A stretch of DNA of 64,000 bases from Camillea tinctor (GCA_022578605.1 MU394052.1:186001-250000); one strand, 5' to 3'; numbered from the stretch's first letter, positions 23,901-37,749 are shown. The notes: generated from the sequence alone by a model not told the origin. Program-made: numbers and translations.

Positions 23901-25470
23901 CAAATCAAAGTAAAAGTGCGATGCGCTGCCGCATCCAAAAGTGAATCGCGTATATGTAGGTAGGCCATGTAGAAGCCACAGGCGAAGACGTGTGATACTA
24001 TATATCGTGCGTGATCGCAATGGGCGCACATCGTGTTCGAGCCAACTCAGCCATCGGAAATGAGGCAGCAGCTCAGCGATGCGCCAACGACGATGCGCCC
24101 TGGTACACGGCTCAATTGGCTTCCTCACTTGGTGTATAATGGTCGCCGTATGATGGACGATGACTCCTCAAAACCTTGTATACTTTTATTGTCAACGGCG
24201 CACGAGAAAGACAACCGCCAAAGAAAAAGAGGATGGTCACATCCGGCCATTTCCGCAGCACACTTAGTGTATATTGACGTGAGTTAGCTGGGAAAAGAGA
24301 GTGAGAAGATTAGGGAAGAGATGAACACTTTAGATTAATTAATCCGTTGTAAGATATGAGGTAGTAGTGTAACAAAGATCAAATAGTACTTTAGCGTAGG
24401 TACTTTGCCTACATGTAACCTAATCTACGCGTGGACAAACAAACAAATACCAACCAACGGAGAGAGTTCCCTCCAATTGTTTACATATTAGGTAATCGAT
24501 CACTTTGATAAGCGTTTCTCTCAGACCTTTCCCCATTCGGGTTTAAGCAGGAATCCATCAAATCAGAAACCGCGAGTAAGTGCTTGCAGTTGGTAGGGCG
24601 ACCCGAGGGAACGGTCGCTGGAAGAGACCTTAAACGCGGAGTATGCAACCCTAAAATAAAACAAGACAAGACAAGCTACCCTTCTTTTTTGCCTCCTCCC
24701 TTCATTCCTTCACCCCTAACTCCAGTATTTTTTTTTTTAATTATACCACTATATTTTTAAACTTGCATTAGCCTCGCAGGGGGGCAAAAGGAAAGTGTAA
24801 AGTGGAAGAGAAGAAAAATGAATCAATAAAAAGAAGGAAAATAGAAACAAGTGTAAAACCGAATACTAGGTTGGTTAATAGACAACTAAAACTTAGCGGA
24901 TCGAGGAAAAAAATAAAAGCAATATGAAGCAAAGCAAAGCAGAGCAGATCCCTCCGAGGAAAAAAGCCCAAGCTATGTAAGGATTACATACAACAAGACA
25001 GAATGTAATCATCACATACGTAAGCAAGTCAAATCACAGTTCTTCGTTGCAATTGGAGGCATTAGTGCATGTAAGTAAAGTAGCCAATGCAGCTACGTAA
25101 GCCTGCCCGTCTCTCTATACTTACTGGTTGTTTCTTTTTTTATAACGTCAAATCAGACTTTTCGATCTTACATCGCTATAGTCCTCTCGGATGCTATGGA
25201 CAAGGAATAAAAGACAAAGCAAAGCATAGCAAAGCCCACATTGTGGCTAAGCAAGCCGCGTAGAGAGGAAAACGAGAATTGCATATTGCATCTGCATTGC
25301 GTACCGAAGGTAAGGCCGCTTTGGTTAACCTGAACTTTTCTTGCATTACATTACCTATGGCCAGCAATCACCATGTAGTACATACATATCATGCAAGTTC
25401 GGTCTGAATCTGCCTACACGACGACCCGGAATCCGGTTTCCCTTTATAGTCGCATAGCCAATCAACCCCG
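20901..25470. other. Gene desert, part 2
   Basis: No supported gene. Contents include A runs near 22,135-22,152, a GATGAC array at 23,415-23,460, AAAGCA/ACAAG mini-arrays (24,661-24,680, 24,925-24,950, 25,213-25,240) and many TAGGTA/TACATA words. Open frames such as 23,532-23,963 have no ATG-anchored family match and unlikely composition. Confidence 0.5.
23415..23460. repeat. GATGAC/GATGAT imperfect array
   Basis: Tandem GAC, GAT and GAC-GAT units in a stretch that has no supported reading frame. Confidence 0.7.
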
Positions 25471-28400
25471 CTGTGCTCCGTCACTCTGTGATACGTGAGA
25501 ATAAGAAGAAGAAGAGAAGGCATTCCTCGAGACCAGCGAATCGGAAAGGCCTACTCCGCATTAGCCAGGAAAGAAAGATAGGGAGAGAGAGAGAGAGAGG
25601 AAAAGAGAAGATAAAAGAATCCAGGGTAAACCTTTGGGCTCCCTCCCCTTGCTTCGCCCACTTCCCCTCTCTATATCACACAAATTACGCATACAGAGCT
25701 TCATGGTGCAATGGTATGACAACTTGAGTATTTTCGATTCGTCAGGGACCATTGTCACAGATGAATCGAGGGAAGAAGAAAAAAAAATTGAACGATGCGC
25801 TTCGCACACCCCGCCCCCTCCCGTGAACCAATTAGAATAGATGCCCAATGACACTCCCTACTCAAAAAGACCCAATTGAAGTCGAAGCGGCCGAAAGAAA
25901 AGAAAAGAACAAAAAAAGCAAATATGTATACAAAGATCTAGACCTTTTTTTTCGAAACCCAAGCCCCCCATTGCGCTATATCCTCGGGAGCCGCGCCATG
26001 GCGGGGTTTAGGAGGAGGGGTGGGATGATTTAGAAGAAGAAAAAAAAAGTTCGGGGGGGTATATGTACACCACACATCCCGCGTTGCGTACGGGACTTTC
26101 GAGAACTGCGTATGGACGACGATGGTGGTGAAAGTACCACCACCATGCCTACATGCATAGATAAGGTAAGCCTTCGAAGGAAAGAAAAAAAGTGTCGCCT
26201 ACCTACATGTGTAAGACCCGGGATTACATGACAGAGGGAGAAAGAAAAAGAAAAAGGGTAGAGTTAGGTAAGGTTAGGTATTAATAAGAGAGAGTATGTA
26301 GGCATGATCAGTGTAAGTATCTACGTTCCAAAAGAAAAAATGGGGAGTGGGGGGAAAGGGGGGGTTGAAAGCGAGTTGGAACCCAATACGCATACACTAT
26401 TCCCATATTTTCCTCTCCTTTAAATCGACCCGGCGATTCGGGAAGAACAAGAGGAGAGGAAGGGGGGGTAGAGGGGGGAGGGGAGAGTTCGAAAGTACCT
26501 AGCCTAATGTAATGTACTGTGATGTGAACTGTACATATGTACGTGACGTACGTATATGTAATGTGCGTGCTACCTACACGTACCTACTACCTCGCCTTTT
26601 TCACGTATATGTAATGTACGTGTATGTGATGCAGCAGTAGGGTAGGGTTGTTATGGGTAATGTATGTATGGGTACGGGGTAAGTATTTGGAGGTGGAGGG
26701 GGGAGGGGGGGAGAAGGGTAAAGCAAGAGAATGCGATTTGATCGCGCTAATCTGAGGGGAGAGGTTCAATAGGGCGGGGGAGAGATTCAGATCGAGGGGA
26801 AAAGGGGGGGGAGGGGGGAAAAGAAAAAAAAGAACGGACGATGATGGTGATGAGAGACTATTATTTTGATATGTGACCATATTTCCACACATACGTCCCA
26901 TACGATGTTCAGGTTATTGACATATTTCAGCTTTTAGCTTAAGCTCGGCTTAGCCAAGAAAAGGAAAGAAAAGGGGGGAAAAGCAATATATAGGTATGTA
27001 GGTGATGTATATTGGAATATCTGCCCGGACAATTGACTTGTCTCTCATACTTAAAAGCTGAACAAGATCACCATCAGACGTCATATTTTTTTCTTTTAAT
27101 TCAACTTATTTATTAGTATTAGGTGGTTGATATATAGGTAGGTATAATATGTGAGAATATACGTATACCATCTTTTTTTTGTCTCCTCGGCGAACACATT
27201 TCTTTTCTTGCCCCTCGTCTCGGCCTTTTTTCTCTCTTCAATGTCTCTAAGTTAGGATATACACCATTCCCACCCGTCACCTCTCTAGCCCCGTTACTAA
27301 GTCTAGCTACTAAGTAACGGTACCTGCGTCGTTACTAGATACACATGACCTACGAATGTTTGTCTTAACCTTTTTCCATCCCTTCGCCATCCTCCATTCT
27401 CCCTTTCCCATGCTCTTGGGTTTCCTTTTTTTTTTCCCTAGCCGTGTTTCATAATAGCGTAATGTTACTCTCCTTTTTCTCTCTCTCCCCGAAATCAGGA
27501 GGAAAAAAGGAAAAGAAAAGAATGATTACAAGACCAGGAAGAGAGTATGTGCGTAAACATTGGGCTACAAATAAAACATAAACAATACCATAGCCTAAGA
27601 AAAAGGAACATGTGTGTGACGGGCTAGCTAGCTAGCTGTGGAGAGAGAGTTAGGGTAGGGGGGTGGAAGAAGGTAGGTTACGCTTGTTTAGAAAGGGAAA
27701 AGATGAAAGGAAACACAAGCCGGGGGGTAGGTAGAGGGGGGGTGGTGGTGGGTTGGGAAAAGGAAAGGAAAGATGGAGGGGCGCGATGGGATGTCTTGTT
27801 TTCGATCGTTTGGTTCGGATCGATCGTGCATATGTAAATGCGATGTGTACCTTACATATACATATATACATACATACATACCCTAAATGTCCCATCCCAT
27901 ATCTAAGACCTCCCCGTGCCTAGCCTAGAAAAAAAACAACCGAGAGATCTCACTAGTGTAAAGGTATGTAAAGTAGTATATAGCCTAGCTAGTGAGAAAA
28001 GGGGAGAGGAGGGAGGCTTGGTTAGTTTAGAGGTATGTAATAATTTGAACGTCTCCCATACTTCTTTTCCGTATGGAAAAATAAACGAAATAATATATTA
28101 TAATTCCTAAAGGGTAACTATATATACGTAAAGTCATACACGCCCTAGCTATACTGGGCAAGTACATGAACGTGACTCGGAGGGGAGGGGGGGAAGGGGA
28201 CCCGAGTATACTAACCTAACCTAACCCTATGTAACCTCTACTCTCTCTCTCTATCTTTTCATCCGATCTTTCGTTCCCTCCTCGTTTTCTCATTTTCCCA
28301 TTCCCCTGGAACCCGGACCCTCCCCCTACCCCGACTTGAACTAAACAAGCGTACATACATATCTATACATGTACCTTACATATACATAGCACCTTTGGCC

Positions 28401-29100
28401 CCCCTCCATCTCCGCTCCCCTTAAAAAAATAAGAATACAATACCATACCTTAATAAATTCCCCGTTTGCCTGCATACATAGGTTAACCTGGATATGTGCG
28501 TATGTACGCAGGCGGAGACTGAGACCAAACCGTTCCCGACGTCTCCCCTAGATAGTGCACATATAGTTTCCCGCAACTTTTGAGGCTCAAGGCTAGTTTC
28601 TCGTCTAATATCAGGGCCGAAGAGGGGTGTTAAAGGCAAACGCCAAAACATGACATATAACGAATCGAACGAAAAGAGAGACATACATATATGTCGATCT
28701 TTTCTTCTTTTCTCCTTTCGGTCCTGTGTCTAGAACCTTTTGAAAAAAAAAAAACAGTGATGATTCCTATAAATGTTTTCTCCCTTCCCTTCCCGTACGG
28801 CGGCTGACCCATATTCTCGGTCTCGGGATGGGCTTGTTTGAATTATAAAACCTACGATTTCATCGTATGGTATCTCTGGATCGATCGGGTGGGCTGAAAC
28901 AACGTCTCGTCTTTTTCATCTAGATTGGTTTCACTTTCTCCATTCCCTATTTACTAGTATAGCCTAATAATATGAAGGCGCAAAACACAAGAGCCTTTTT
29001 AAAAAAAAATCACAATTGGCATGAGAACGAAATGTGTTCGAAAAAAAACTATTGGGGAAAGTAATTGGGAGAGTTCTGCTCCTTAAATAATATTTGTTAA
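25471..29100. other. Gene desert, part 3: purine/pyrimidine-tract-rich DNA
   Basis: Long purine-only or pyrimidine-only tracts alternate here (for example around 25,560-25,620, 26,340-26,480, 26,690-26,840, 27,640-27,780, 28,230-28,330). A short CTAACCTAACC run near 28,212 recalls telomere-like words but is far too short. No gene recognised. Confidence 0.5.
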
Positions 29101-30297
29101 AATAAACTAATTCGTGCCTGGCGCTGTGAAGCTATCATGCCTTTTTTTCTTGCTGTACTGTACAGTCTAAAACTGGGGGTATCTTCTACAAACTGGTTCC
29201 GGACCAGAGCGCCCAACTGACATATGGCGGAACCCTCAAAAATCAAATGTGTGTACTCGCGCAAACCATCCTAGAGATGTCGCAACATAAGGCGATACAC
29301 TGAAGCCAGAGAAGGGGGGATAGGTTCCCCCATTCTGCTGTGTACAGTCTTGACACCAATCCCGTGATGGCTTGTCCCCGCGAGGGGATCACAGGTAGCG
29401 CAGACAAAGGAAATAAACAAAAAATGATAGGAAATCCGAAGTCTATATGCAGGCCAAAAGATCTTTTCCGTTCCGAAACCCGAAATAATTTTTTAATATC
29501 CCAACCCCTAGTCCTCTACTCTGAGACGTTCCGAAACCCAATCCTTTTGTTGCTTTTGGCCATAAGACTCCGAATCGGCGTATTAAAGTGCGTAAATGTG
29601 AATAAAACCGTCGCTCCTGGGGAAGCAGTCCACCCGAGTGGAAGGGATGGGACCCAAGCTTATTCGAGATAATGCAGCTTCATTAATCGATGGTCTCAAA
29701 CCCCGTCGCAAAATGCTAGTGGAACCTAGCTTGTTCCAAACTAGACTTTGCGGCTCATGAAATTCGTCGAGTCAAATGCGTCGGATATGCGAAGGTGAGA
29801 AATAAGTGTGAGCCGCGGCAACTGACAATAAGAACCGAAAAATGTAGTTCAATCCCAGATAACGCCAGCCCAGTCTAGATGTTTTAACTCCGTTCAAATT
29901 CCCAAGATGCCGCATGTCGAACCCTGTCCTGATAATTTTTTTGGTTCTTGCTGCTGGTAAGCAAGTAGGGGGCAGTGAGCCAATTGTGTATCATATGATG
30001 TGGTTCAAAAAGAAGTATTAAAAAGATGTATGAGTGAATGCAAAAGATCAACCGGGTCCGAAGTTCAAGATGTGTGTAGGATGGTGTACAAGTCGAAACG
30101 CAGGGGATTAAAAATCGTATGCAATAATTCGAATAAGCCGCTGAAGGTGCAGAAATCGCCATCGCTGAAAAAGGTAACAATCTTGAAAATCAGACTTGCG
30201 CCCAGGGTCCAAGACAGAAAAGTATTAGGGAGCCCATGAGACGCATTGATGCCAATGTGAAGAACTTTGACTATCGCTAGGAAAAGCGTTGCAAAGC
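29101..30297. other. Desert segment left of the candidate small gene
   Basis: No supported ORF. On the minus strand the right part (about 29,880-30,297) would be the 3' UTR of the small gene proposed at 30,298-30,870. The open frame there starts at an ATG but encodes a Cys/Tyr/Ile-rich product without any family feature. Confidence 0.4.
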
Positions 30298-30538
30298 TTA
30301 TCGAGGCTTGGGGCGAGGAGGAGGCTTGGGGACACCAGTCGTGTCGTATGCACCACGGCCCATGTTGAGCATTTGGAACTCTGAGTTAACCATTGTGAAG
30401 GTTGGTGTGAAGTTCACGGTAAAATAGGGAGCTAAGACAAGATAAAATGTTAGCGGCCGATCCGAAAACACCGAAGGCTACAATATATAGCAAAGCAGAA
30501 AGGTTGCCGCCATGAAGGGAGGCGTTGGTGTAAGCCAT
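30298..30538 (-). CDS. Candidate small spliced protein gene (unrecognised)
   Basis: I do not recognise a family. On the minus strand a likely leader exon ends at 30,651 with a perfect GTGAGT donor; a matching CAAG acceptor at 30,552 gives a 99-nt intron. The next exon has an ATG at 30,538 (MAYTNASLHGGNLSALLYIV). A second junction is suggested by GCTAAC, a T-rich tract and TTAG ending at 30,432. With donor GTGTTT after 30,472 the frames join across a very short 40-nt intron to give 66 residues ending YDTTGVPKPPPRPKPR. Without that splice the ATG frame ends after 50 residues, and an internal ATG at 30,393 would give just the last 31 residues. The Pro/Arg/Lys-rich tail has clean codon use and a TAA at 30,298. 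A TATA box lies at 30,899-30,908. Supported by signals, not homology; the exact product is uncertain. Confidence 0.42.
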
Positions 30539-30898
30539 GCTGGCGCCGTGGCTTGCAAATGGGGGTGTTTAGACCGAGATGCAAGACGGCAATGCAGCAT
30601 GATAAAATAATACAAAAAAATATGGGTTAAATGATGCGCGTCTGACTCACCTTTTGAGTTTTGGTTGCAACTGGGAGAAGCCGAAAAGAGATATTCAGAT
30701 CTCGTATGGAGATTCGGATTGGCGACTTATTTGGGGCGATGATGCAGGAGTTGCTGGGATTGTTGCCAATAGAAGACAAGAGGTCGAGACTACTGGTAAA
30801 AAGGGGGGAGCAGGTTGCCAAAGTATCGCTGAGTCGCGTAGAGAATGGGGTCGCAATTAATATCTGAGGTCAGCACCGAAGCAGCAATGGGATGACGG

Positions 30899-30908
30899 TA
30901 TTTATATA
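30899..30908 (-). promoter_or_regulatory. TATA box of the candidate small gene
   Basis: TATATAAATA on the minus strand, about 250 nt ahead of the GTGAGT donor and 360 nt ahead of the ATG at 30,538. A GCAATG triple repeat sits just upstream at 30,919-30,937. Confidence 0.4.
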
Positions 30909-32648
30909 TCGGCAGGTCGCAATGGCAATGGCAATGTAACCGGTCAAGATATTCCTGGCGCAGCTGGAGCGAAGGCTGAAGAGGGTGCTGGATGTCGGTA
31001 TGGGTATGAGAATAGATATGTTTTGTTCCCCTGGTAGGTTACCACCCGAATGCGAAATGCGTGTTGCGTATGCAAGTGGACAGAGACAAGCAGAGAAGGC
31101 AGATGGAAGACCGGTCCTTTGTCAAGCTGTATTATACGGTCACGCAGGTCTCGGGAGGCTGGCGTATATTATAAAAAGGGGTTGTGGTAGTTGTATATTT
31201 GGAAATATTCAGGTACGCTGCAGGTCTTTATGCTGGACGGTTGCAGGTGGATCGATCGCTAAAGCAGGGCAGCTCTGGAACAGTTGTACAGACGTAGTAA
31301 CCGTAGTAGTTTGTATCGGTTGGTTTTTTTTTTGTGTTCTCCAATTCAAAGTCCTTAGAGGTTGGTGTGTGTGGTGCGTTCGTCGTAAGACGCAGGGCAG
31401 CAAGACCGAGATATATGAACGAACTTATTGTAAAGATATAAAAAAAGATGCAAGACAAGAGAATCGCTGTTGAGGGAGTGAAAGGCAGAGAGTATGAGAG
31501 AATGTGTCAAGCACCTGTGAAAGAGGAGCGACTCTGCTATTAATGTACACGAAGGAATTTAAGATGGTTAGGAAATCTCCTGAAAAAAAAAATTAAGGAC
31601 GGACGGGCTTCATTCAAACTTATAAGTACTAGCGTTCCTGGATACTGGGAAGGAGACTTGCTGGGGGGTGTGGCCTTACCTTGGGTACCTACAGTACATG
31701 CCTACCTAAGGTTAGGTACAGTAGGTACATTACATGCCGTAGATGTGTGTGTGTGTGTTATGGTGGTGTGTGTAGTGGTGTGTGTACTCAGGTGTTGTGT
31801 GAAGGTAGGCAGGTAGTGAAGGTGGGTTACGGGTAGTGTGTAAGCCCCCCCATGCATGGGAATGGGAAATGTTCAATGTACTTGGGTACTTGGATACTTC
31901 GGTACCTACCTTGTAAGACCAGGGAGGTACCTTACCTACCTTTAGGGGGGGTAGGCAAGGATAAGGGAAGGTTCCAAGGGGAAGGACCCGAAAAGTGGCT
32001 CATTTACCAGCTTGCCTCTTTTTTCTTTCAAACCATCCAAGTGCATGTCAATGAAAAGTGCCAAGGACACAAGGTTACTGGAATAAAATAAAATAAAAAT
32101 AATTATGAATCATATGTACCTTTTCTTTTTCTTTTTTTCTTTTTTTTGTCCTCACCTCTTTTTTTTTTTTCCTTGCCCACTGGTGTAACACGGATTAATG
32201 GTTGAACAACGCCTCGTGCGGTGTGCAGGGAACATAAACTACATACAATCTTTTTTTCCTTTCCTTTTCTTTCCTTTTACAGGTACCTTAGTACATACCT
32301 CATGCTAGTCTCTCTTCTTCTCCTTTTAGAGGAGATTCAAAGTTTCAATGTTCTTTTCCTTTTTTTTTTCTTGTCTCTCCCTCCCCATCCTTGTTCAGTT
32401 ACCAAATACGCGACATGACGACTTCAAGAGACGGGGGGTTACCAACCCGTATCCACCACCAGGTTCCCTAGTGGACTACCAAACCAACGGTGGGAGGTGT
32501 GGACGTGAGAAAGAAAAGAAAAAAGAAAAAGGGTTTTCGGATGTACCTTTTTTCTTTACATTTTTTTTGTTTATGTCTCTTTATGTTTTATTATTATTAT
32601 ACTAATGTTTCTTTACTCGGTTCCTGAAACTAAATAATGATGATAAAT

Positions 32649-32702
32649 GTGTGTGCGTATATGTGTGTGTATGTGTGTATGTGTGTGTGTGTGTGTGTGT
32701 GT
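32649..32702. repeat. (TG)n microsatellite
   Basis: TG dinucleotide run with a few CG, TA and AT interruptions; the last 22 bases are uninterrupted. Confidence 0.9.
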
Positions 32703-35700
32703 AGGTAGTATCTGTGTATGAGATAAATAATAATAATCATAAAAAGGGACGGGGAGAAAAGAAGAGAATTTAAAAATAAATAATAAAATCTATAGAGGTG
32801 CAATCGGTTGTTGAAATGGACATACACTTACACATTCACACACACACAAGAAAAAAAAGATATGGCTTCTTCAAACGTCAGGTATAATGTAGAAAATGTT
32901 GTATGTACATGTAAGTAGGAAGCAAGTATGTGCTGTCAATGTGTGTGTCTGCATGTGTGTACGTGTGTGTACATGTAAGTCGCTGCTTGTTCTCTGCCTC
33001 CTGCTTGCTTTAACCTCTCCCTTTCTAGACCCCATCCAACTATATTACCCCCTTGGGTATAGCCTCGAAACATCTCATGCCCAACCTGGTATAACCCCCC
33101 TATGATGTGATGCATCATCGGTCACCTTGACTACCGCAACTGAGTAAACGCAGATATGCTTCCTCTAATAAAGTGGACTGACTGACAACACTTCCAGAGC
33201 AATCGCCCAAACAGATGCTTGCCTGGTTGAATCCATCGTCATGGAGACAGGATCGTTCGAGGAATGGAGCCGGTGAGGCACGCCGGAAGCACCATGTTGC
33301 ATTGATAGTGTTGCTATCAGGTAGCAGAGCATGCGCTGTGCAGTGTGGAAAAGTGGTTCAGCTTCTGACCTGTGCACGTAACGAGCTTGTGGTGTGCGGT
33401 GTCGTGTTCAAGGTGTGCCAAAACTGGGTATTCACGATGGCTTCCATCGTCCCAAAACGTATCTGTCCAGGTATCACTACCGCATTCTTACCTTACCACT
33501 TACCACTACCGACCTTCTCCCGCCTAATTACTTTCCTTTTGATGACATACACACCATAATATTCTACTATGTGTCACCTTGCCCCGAACAGGGGGCATTA
33601 ATCAAGCCAAGGGAGATCCTCTAACTACTAGGTATCTAGGGTATTGCTACTAGGGACTGTAGTCTGCCTGTCTGGGAACACCGCGATCCACTCCGGTAAT
33701 ATTCCCCTGGCGCTAGGCGGGCTCCTATTTTTTTTTCTCTCTTTCGAACTTTTCTCGAATTCCTTTTCTTTGGCCGCTAGGACGGTCCTGGGTTAGTATT
33801 CTGGGTCCGTTACTAGACCTTGGCGACCTGTCAATGATAGGACAGCAACAAATACGTAGGTGTGTGTACTTATTTGTCTTTATTCATTATGTACATTAGG
33901 GGGGAAAAGACCTACCACGGGTTCGTACCAAATCAGATCTGACGAGGGTCGTCGGCCTGAGCTCTTGTTGGGGTACCTACCCTTATGTGTGTAATAGGAT
34001 GATTGTTCACATATGAGTTTGGGGAGCGAGAAGGAGAAAGAAAAGGCCCTGTCGCCGTTCCTCATACGTCCAGTTGTTACATGTCTAATAATATGATTCG
34101 ACCCGACTTGTCCAGGGCCGATAGGGCCTCTCAGGTTTCGCGGGCCTGTCGACTAGACTACCCGTCCCTCTTTTTTCGACTTCATGCTTCTAGAAGAAAA
34201 CCCCCCCCTGCTAGAGAACAGAAGAAGCCTGAGGCCACGATACGTGTTCTGACAGATTGAGTGCCCCATATTGCGGGTCGGCGGGACAGGGGAAGACGGA
34301 AGAAATAATCAAAGGCGAAATTGGGGCGACACGAGCCACTGCACCGTGCCTGAGCTGACAACATCGAGCCATTGAAATCGGCTTGATCAAGTGTGCCACA
34401 ACCTATTCGATGCCACAGAGATTTTGCCATGCTGAATATCCCTATAGCTGTGCCACTCATCTGGAACCGTCCCGGCCGGTGGGTGAGGTCCGGTAGGTGA
34501 TGGCAGGGGATGTTGGTGACGGTGGTGATAATGGTTGTTGTGAGTGTGGACAAGTCCGTATCGTCAGGTTTATTAGCATGGCCTAGCATAGCATAGCATA
34601 AGCATTGTTATTACTTATCCAGCTTGGAATTTTGTAAATGTGTGCGTGCGTATAGGTGTGTGTGCGCGCGTTGGGGCGTGGCTTGCGCTCTGTGCGGCCG
34701 CCCTATCGCCCTCAGGTCTTCTCGTACTCGAACAGCAGTGGTCCGAACTACTTGGTCTACCAACCATCAGCACGATCCAACGTCGGGCCAATTCTTCGAT
34801 GCTCTTGTAAAGGGCACCGTGATCGACAGGAGACAGCCTGGGCCGCGCCTATTGGCCACAAGATCTCGGAATACCAGACGGAGAGTATTCCTGGATTACA
34901 ATACCTTTGTGAGTCGTTACAGCATTCCCGGCGCCCAACGAGAGGGCTGCTGTAGCGATCTGGAGTCCTATTCGTTGAGAGCATTCTACGGCCTGAACGT
35001 GACTTTCTCTCAAATGCCTTCCGTTGGTGTGGTTAACGGGGGCACAGCATTCGATAACCCTCTCTATTCTTAGGTTGCGCACAGGAGAATTTGGTGCGCC
35101 ACGTTTTTTTCGCTCCCCCCCTTCCTCCCTCCCCTCTTCCACCCCTTACCACCAGCCGACATATCGCAACAGGCCCTTGCATTTGCTATGAATCTTCACG
35201 GTAATGGCAATAAATGAGGCTTGTGTTCAGATCGGTGGTGCCGCACGGCTGGGTCCGCTGTCATTACACAAGGAATCACGAACAGGGCTGCTGGAAGCTG
35301 TGTACGTATTGCGTGGTATGTACCATACTTCCATGGGTTCGTCACTTGACGATGGATGAGATTCCGGCCGTCCCCCCATCCGAGCTATGTACCTGGCAAG
35401 CAAAACCTCTGCAAGACACCTCCGAAGCGAACAGCACTACCCTACTGATGGGAACGATGGGGGTTATGTGTATCGTGATACACGCATGATCTTGAGTTTG
35501 TGAAATCTTAGCATTGTTCACGGGTGTAGGATCTCATAGTAACCTGTGACGTCGTTGTGGTCAAGTGGGGACTTTGCTCATGTGTAGCTTGGTAGCTTGG
35601 CTTTATTGTTCCATTTGGAGTATTAGAGGTTCATTTAGGAATCATTTGGTCCCCCCCTTTTTTCCCGTTGTCACATTGTACCTCAGAGTCTGGATTCGGA

Positions 35701-36099
35701 TCCCTGACGATGTAGAGTTTTCTTGTTCGTAAGATACCTAGGTTAGCGTAGTGTAGAGAATAAGTACCTCTCTCTCTCTATATGCGAGATCCGAGACACT
35801 ATCCATCAATACCACAACATAGCGTTCCCGCCCCCATCACGGCCGCTGCGGAGACGACGGTTGATGCCGCTAGCACACCACCAAAGATGTGTGACGGGAG
35901 GATGAACCAACATAATAAAGAATGTCATTTATTGAACCTCAAGTACTACGTCTAGGCATGAAGCGATTGTGGTATTAGTCTCTCCTAGAATAGCTCGCAG
36001 ACACCGTCAGCTGATCGCACAGGCTCATACCCCGTAGATGGTTACAGTATTGCGACGGGAGAAGACTGCGCCCCGCGAAATTATAGTAGCCTTTTCTTC

Positions 36100-36127
36100 G
36101 ATATTGATATTGGTATTGATATTGATA
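36100..36127. repeat. GATATT hexamer array
   Basis: About four and a half copies of GATATT/GGTATT in otherwise non-coding DNA. Confidence 0.75.
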
Positions 36128-37749
36128 CCGGCGTAGCCTCGTCTACGTTTAATTTTCCACTGCGAACAGCTGTGGGATTCCGATGGCGTGCGTCCACCCT
36201 GCGCCGAATCAAAAATATCAACCTATGAAACCAACGCAGGTGGAATCGTCGTTAGCGAGTACGTATGCTTGATTAGGGTATGGTCCCTATGGCTTAATAG
36301 GCTCGACGGCTAGAACCAAAGCCGTCCAATTCAATGTGTGCGTATACACTATGTAGATTACGACCCCCACGGGCAAGACGTCTTGGACCCCTATCAGTGG
36401 GTATCGATATTGGGGAGAAGATGACTCAGAAAGATCGACGTTGGTCCGTTCTATTAAGACTTGTTTCAGCTCTTGGGCTGCAAAGGCGTCGGAATAGGTC
36501 TGAAAGTAGGCGGACAACCGGTTGGGTAACTGACCTGGAAAGGGAAGGTTTCATAGCCATATTAGCCCCAGCGCGGCTACGATCCCGGTGCTTCGCTTCG
36601 CCTGAACAAGCCGGTCGTCCCCATACCTAGTGTAGGCGATGTAGTGTAAGTACAATACACAGAAAAGGAAGAGAGAGAAAACGAAACGAAGACAGGATGT
36701 ATTGGGCAGTTGAAACAAGCCATCCGAGCCAATGCAACACGGGCATGGTATATTCGGAAGGTTCACTAACAGAGAATGTATTCCTCTGGGTACTATGTAG
36801 TGCGGTTTTGTGTAGATCAGATATCCGAGCGGGAGGTCAAACTTCACGCTTCACACACTTCCACTTACTCACCGTAGGCTCAAGCATACACACAAGAATA
36901 CACACAAGATATTATGTTCACATTTCCTATCCACATGATGCTGGGGACTTAGGTAGTGGCTCAGCTTTCACAGCGAGGCGAGTTCGTGACGTTACGGCTC
37001 TTATACGACAGGTATGTGCTTGCCGAGGCGTGGCCACTTATGGACCGGTCCGATTGGTATGAGCATCAACAACTTCGGAACATGTGGTGCATTTGTTCTG
37101 ATAGTCGAGCGTATGCCAGCCAACTAAATTGCGGTTTACGTATGGCAGAAGCCAGGAAAGGATCCTAAAAGGAACAAACATGGCTGAACGGTCTCGTTTC
37201 CCGAAACACGATCGATACAATCGCGGCCATGTATTATCGTTTGTTCCCCCTCCGGCTTCTGGCCATTGTCTTCAAGTGTGACCATTAAATGGGCCTTGAG
37301 GGTAATATTACGTTTTCACCAAAAGGCGATTTGCAGGAGGACCCTGTTAGGTAGGGATTTGAGGGGAGGAGGAAAGGAGGGGGGTGGACCATGGGTTATG
37401 GGTCATGCCCGGTTATGGGGAAGAGAAAGCAAATGCCGTAATTAAGATACATGATGCATACATAGATTGCCTATATGGCAGATAGGTTGTGTAGTGTGGT
37501 GTTAGATAGATGTAGAGGGATGGTTGGCTTGTTGCTAAAACAGGAAGATGAGGCGAAAATGCGAACAATGAATTGTGTCGCGTGTACAAGTCGCATTGGA
37601 TTGGGGACAAAAAAGGGGGAAAGGAGAAGAATGCAAGATATGAAATGCCATTTTGAAAAGGGTATGAATGACTGAAGTGTGCCTCTTGTGACTCCTCCTT
37701 TCTCTCTACCCAAACCCAAAGATCATGGATGAATCCCGATTTCCTGATT

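Noticed and set aside
23532..23963. 143-codon plus-strand ORF in the desert
   Set aside because: No family features; the minus strand has an equally long ORF over the same bases, which points to chance.
28205..28235. Telomere-like CTAACCTAACC run
   Set aside because: Only a few units, interrupted, and inside an internal region; no TTAGGG array follows.
34624..35073. 149-codon ORF in the desert
   Set aside because: Contains an ATG but no recognisable motif, no plausible splice partner, and a competing ORF of similar quality on the other strand.
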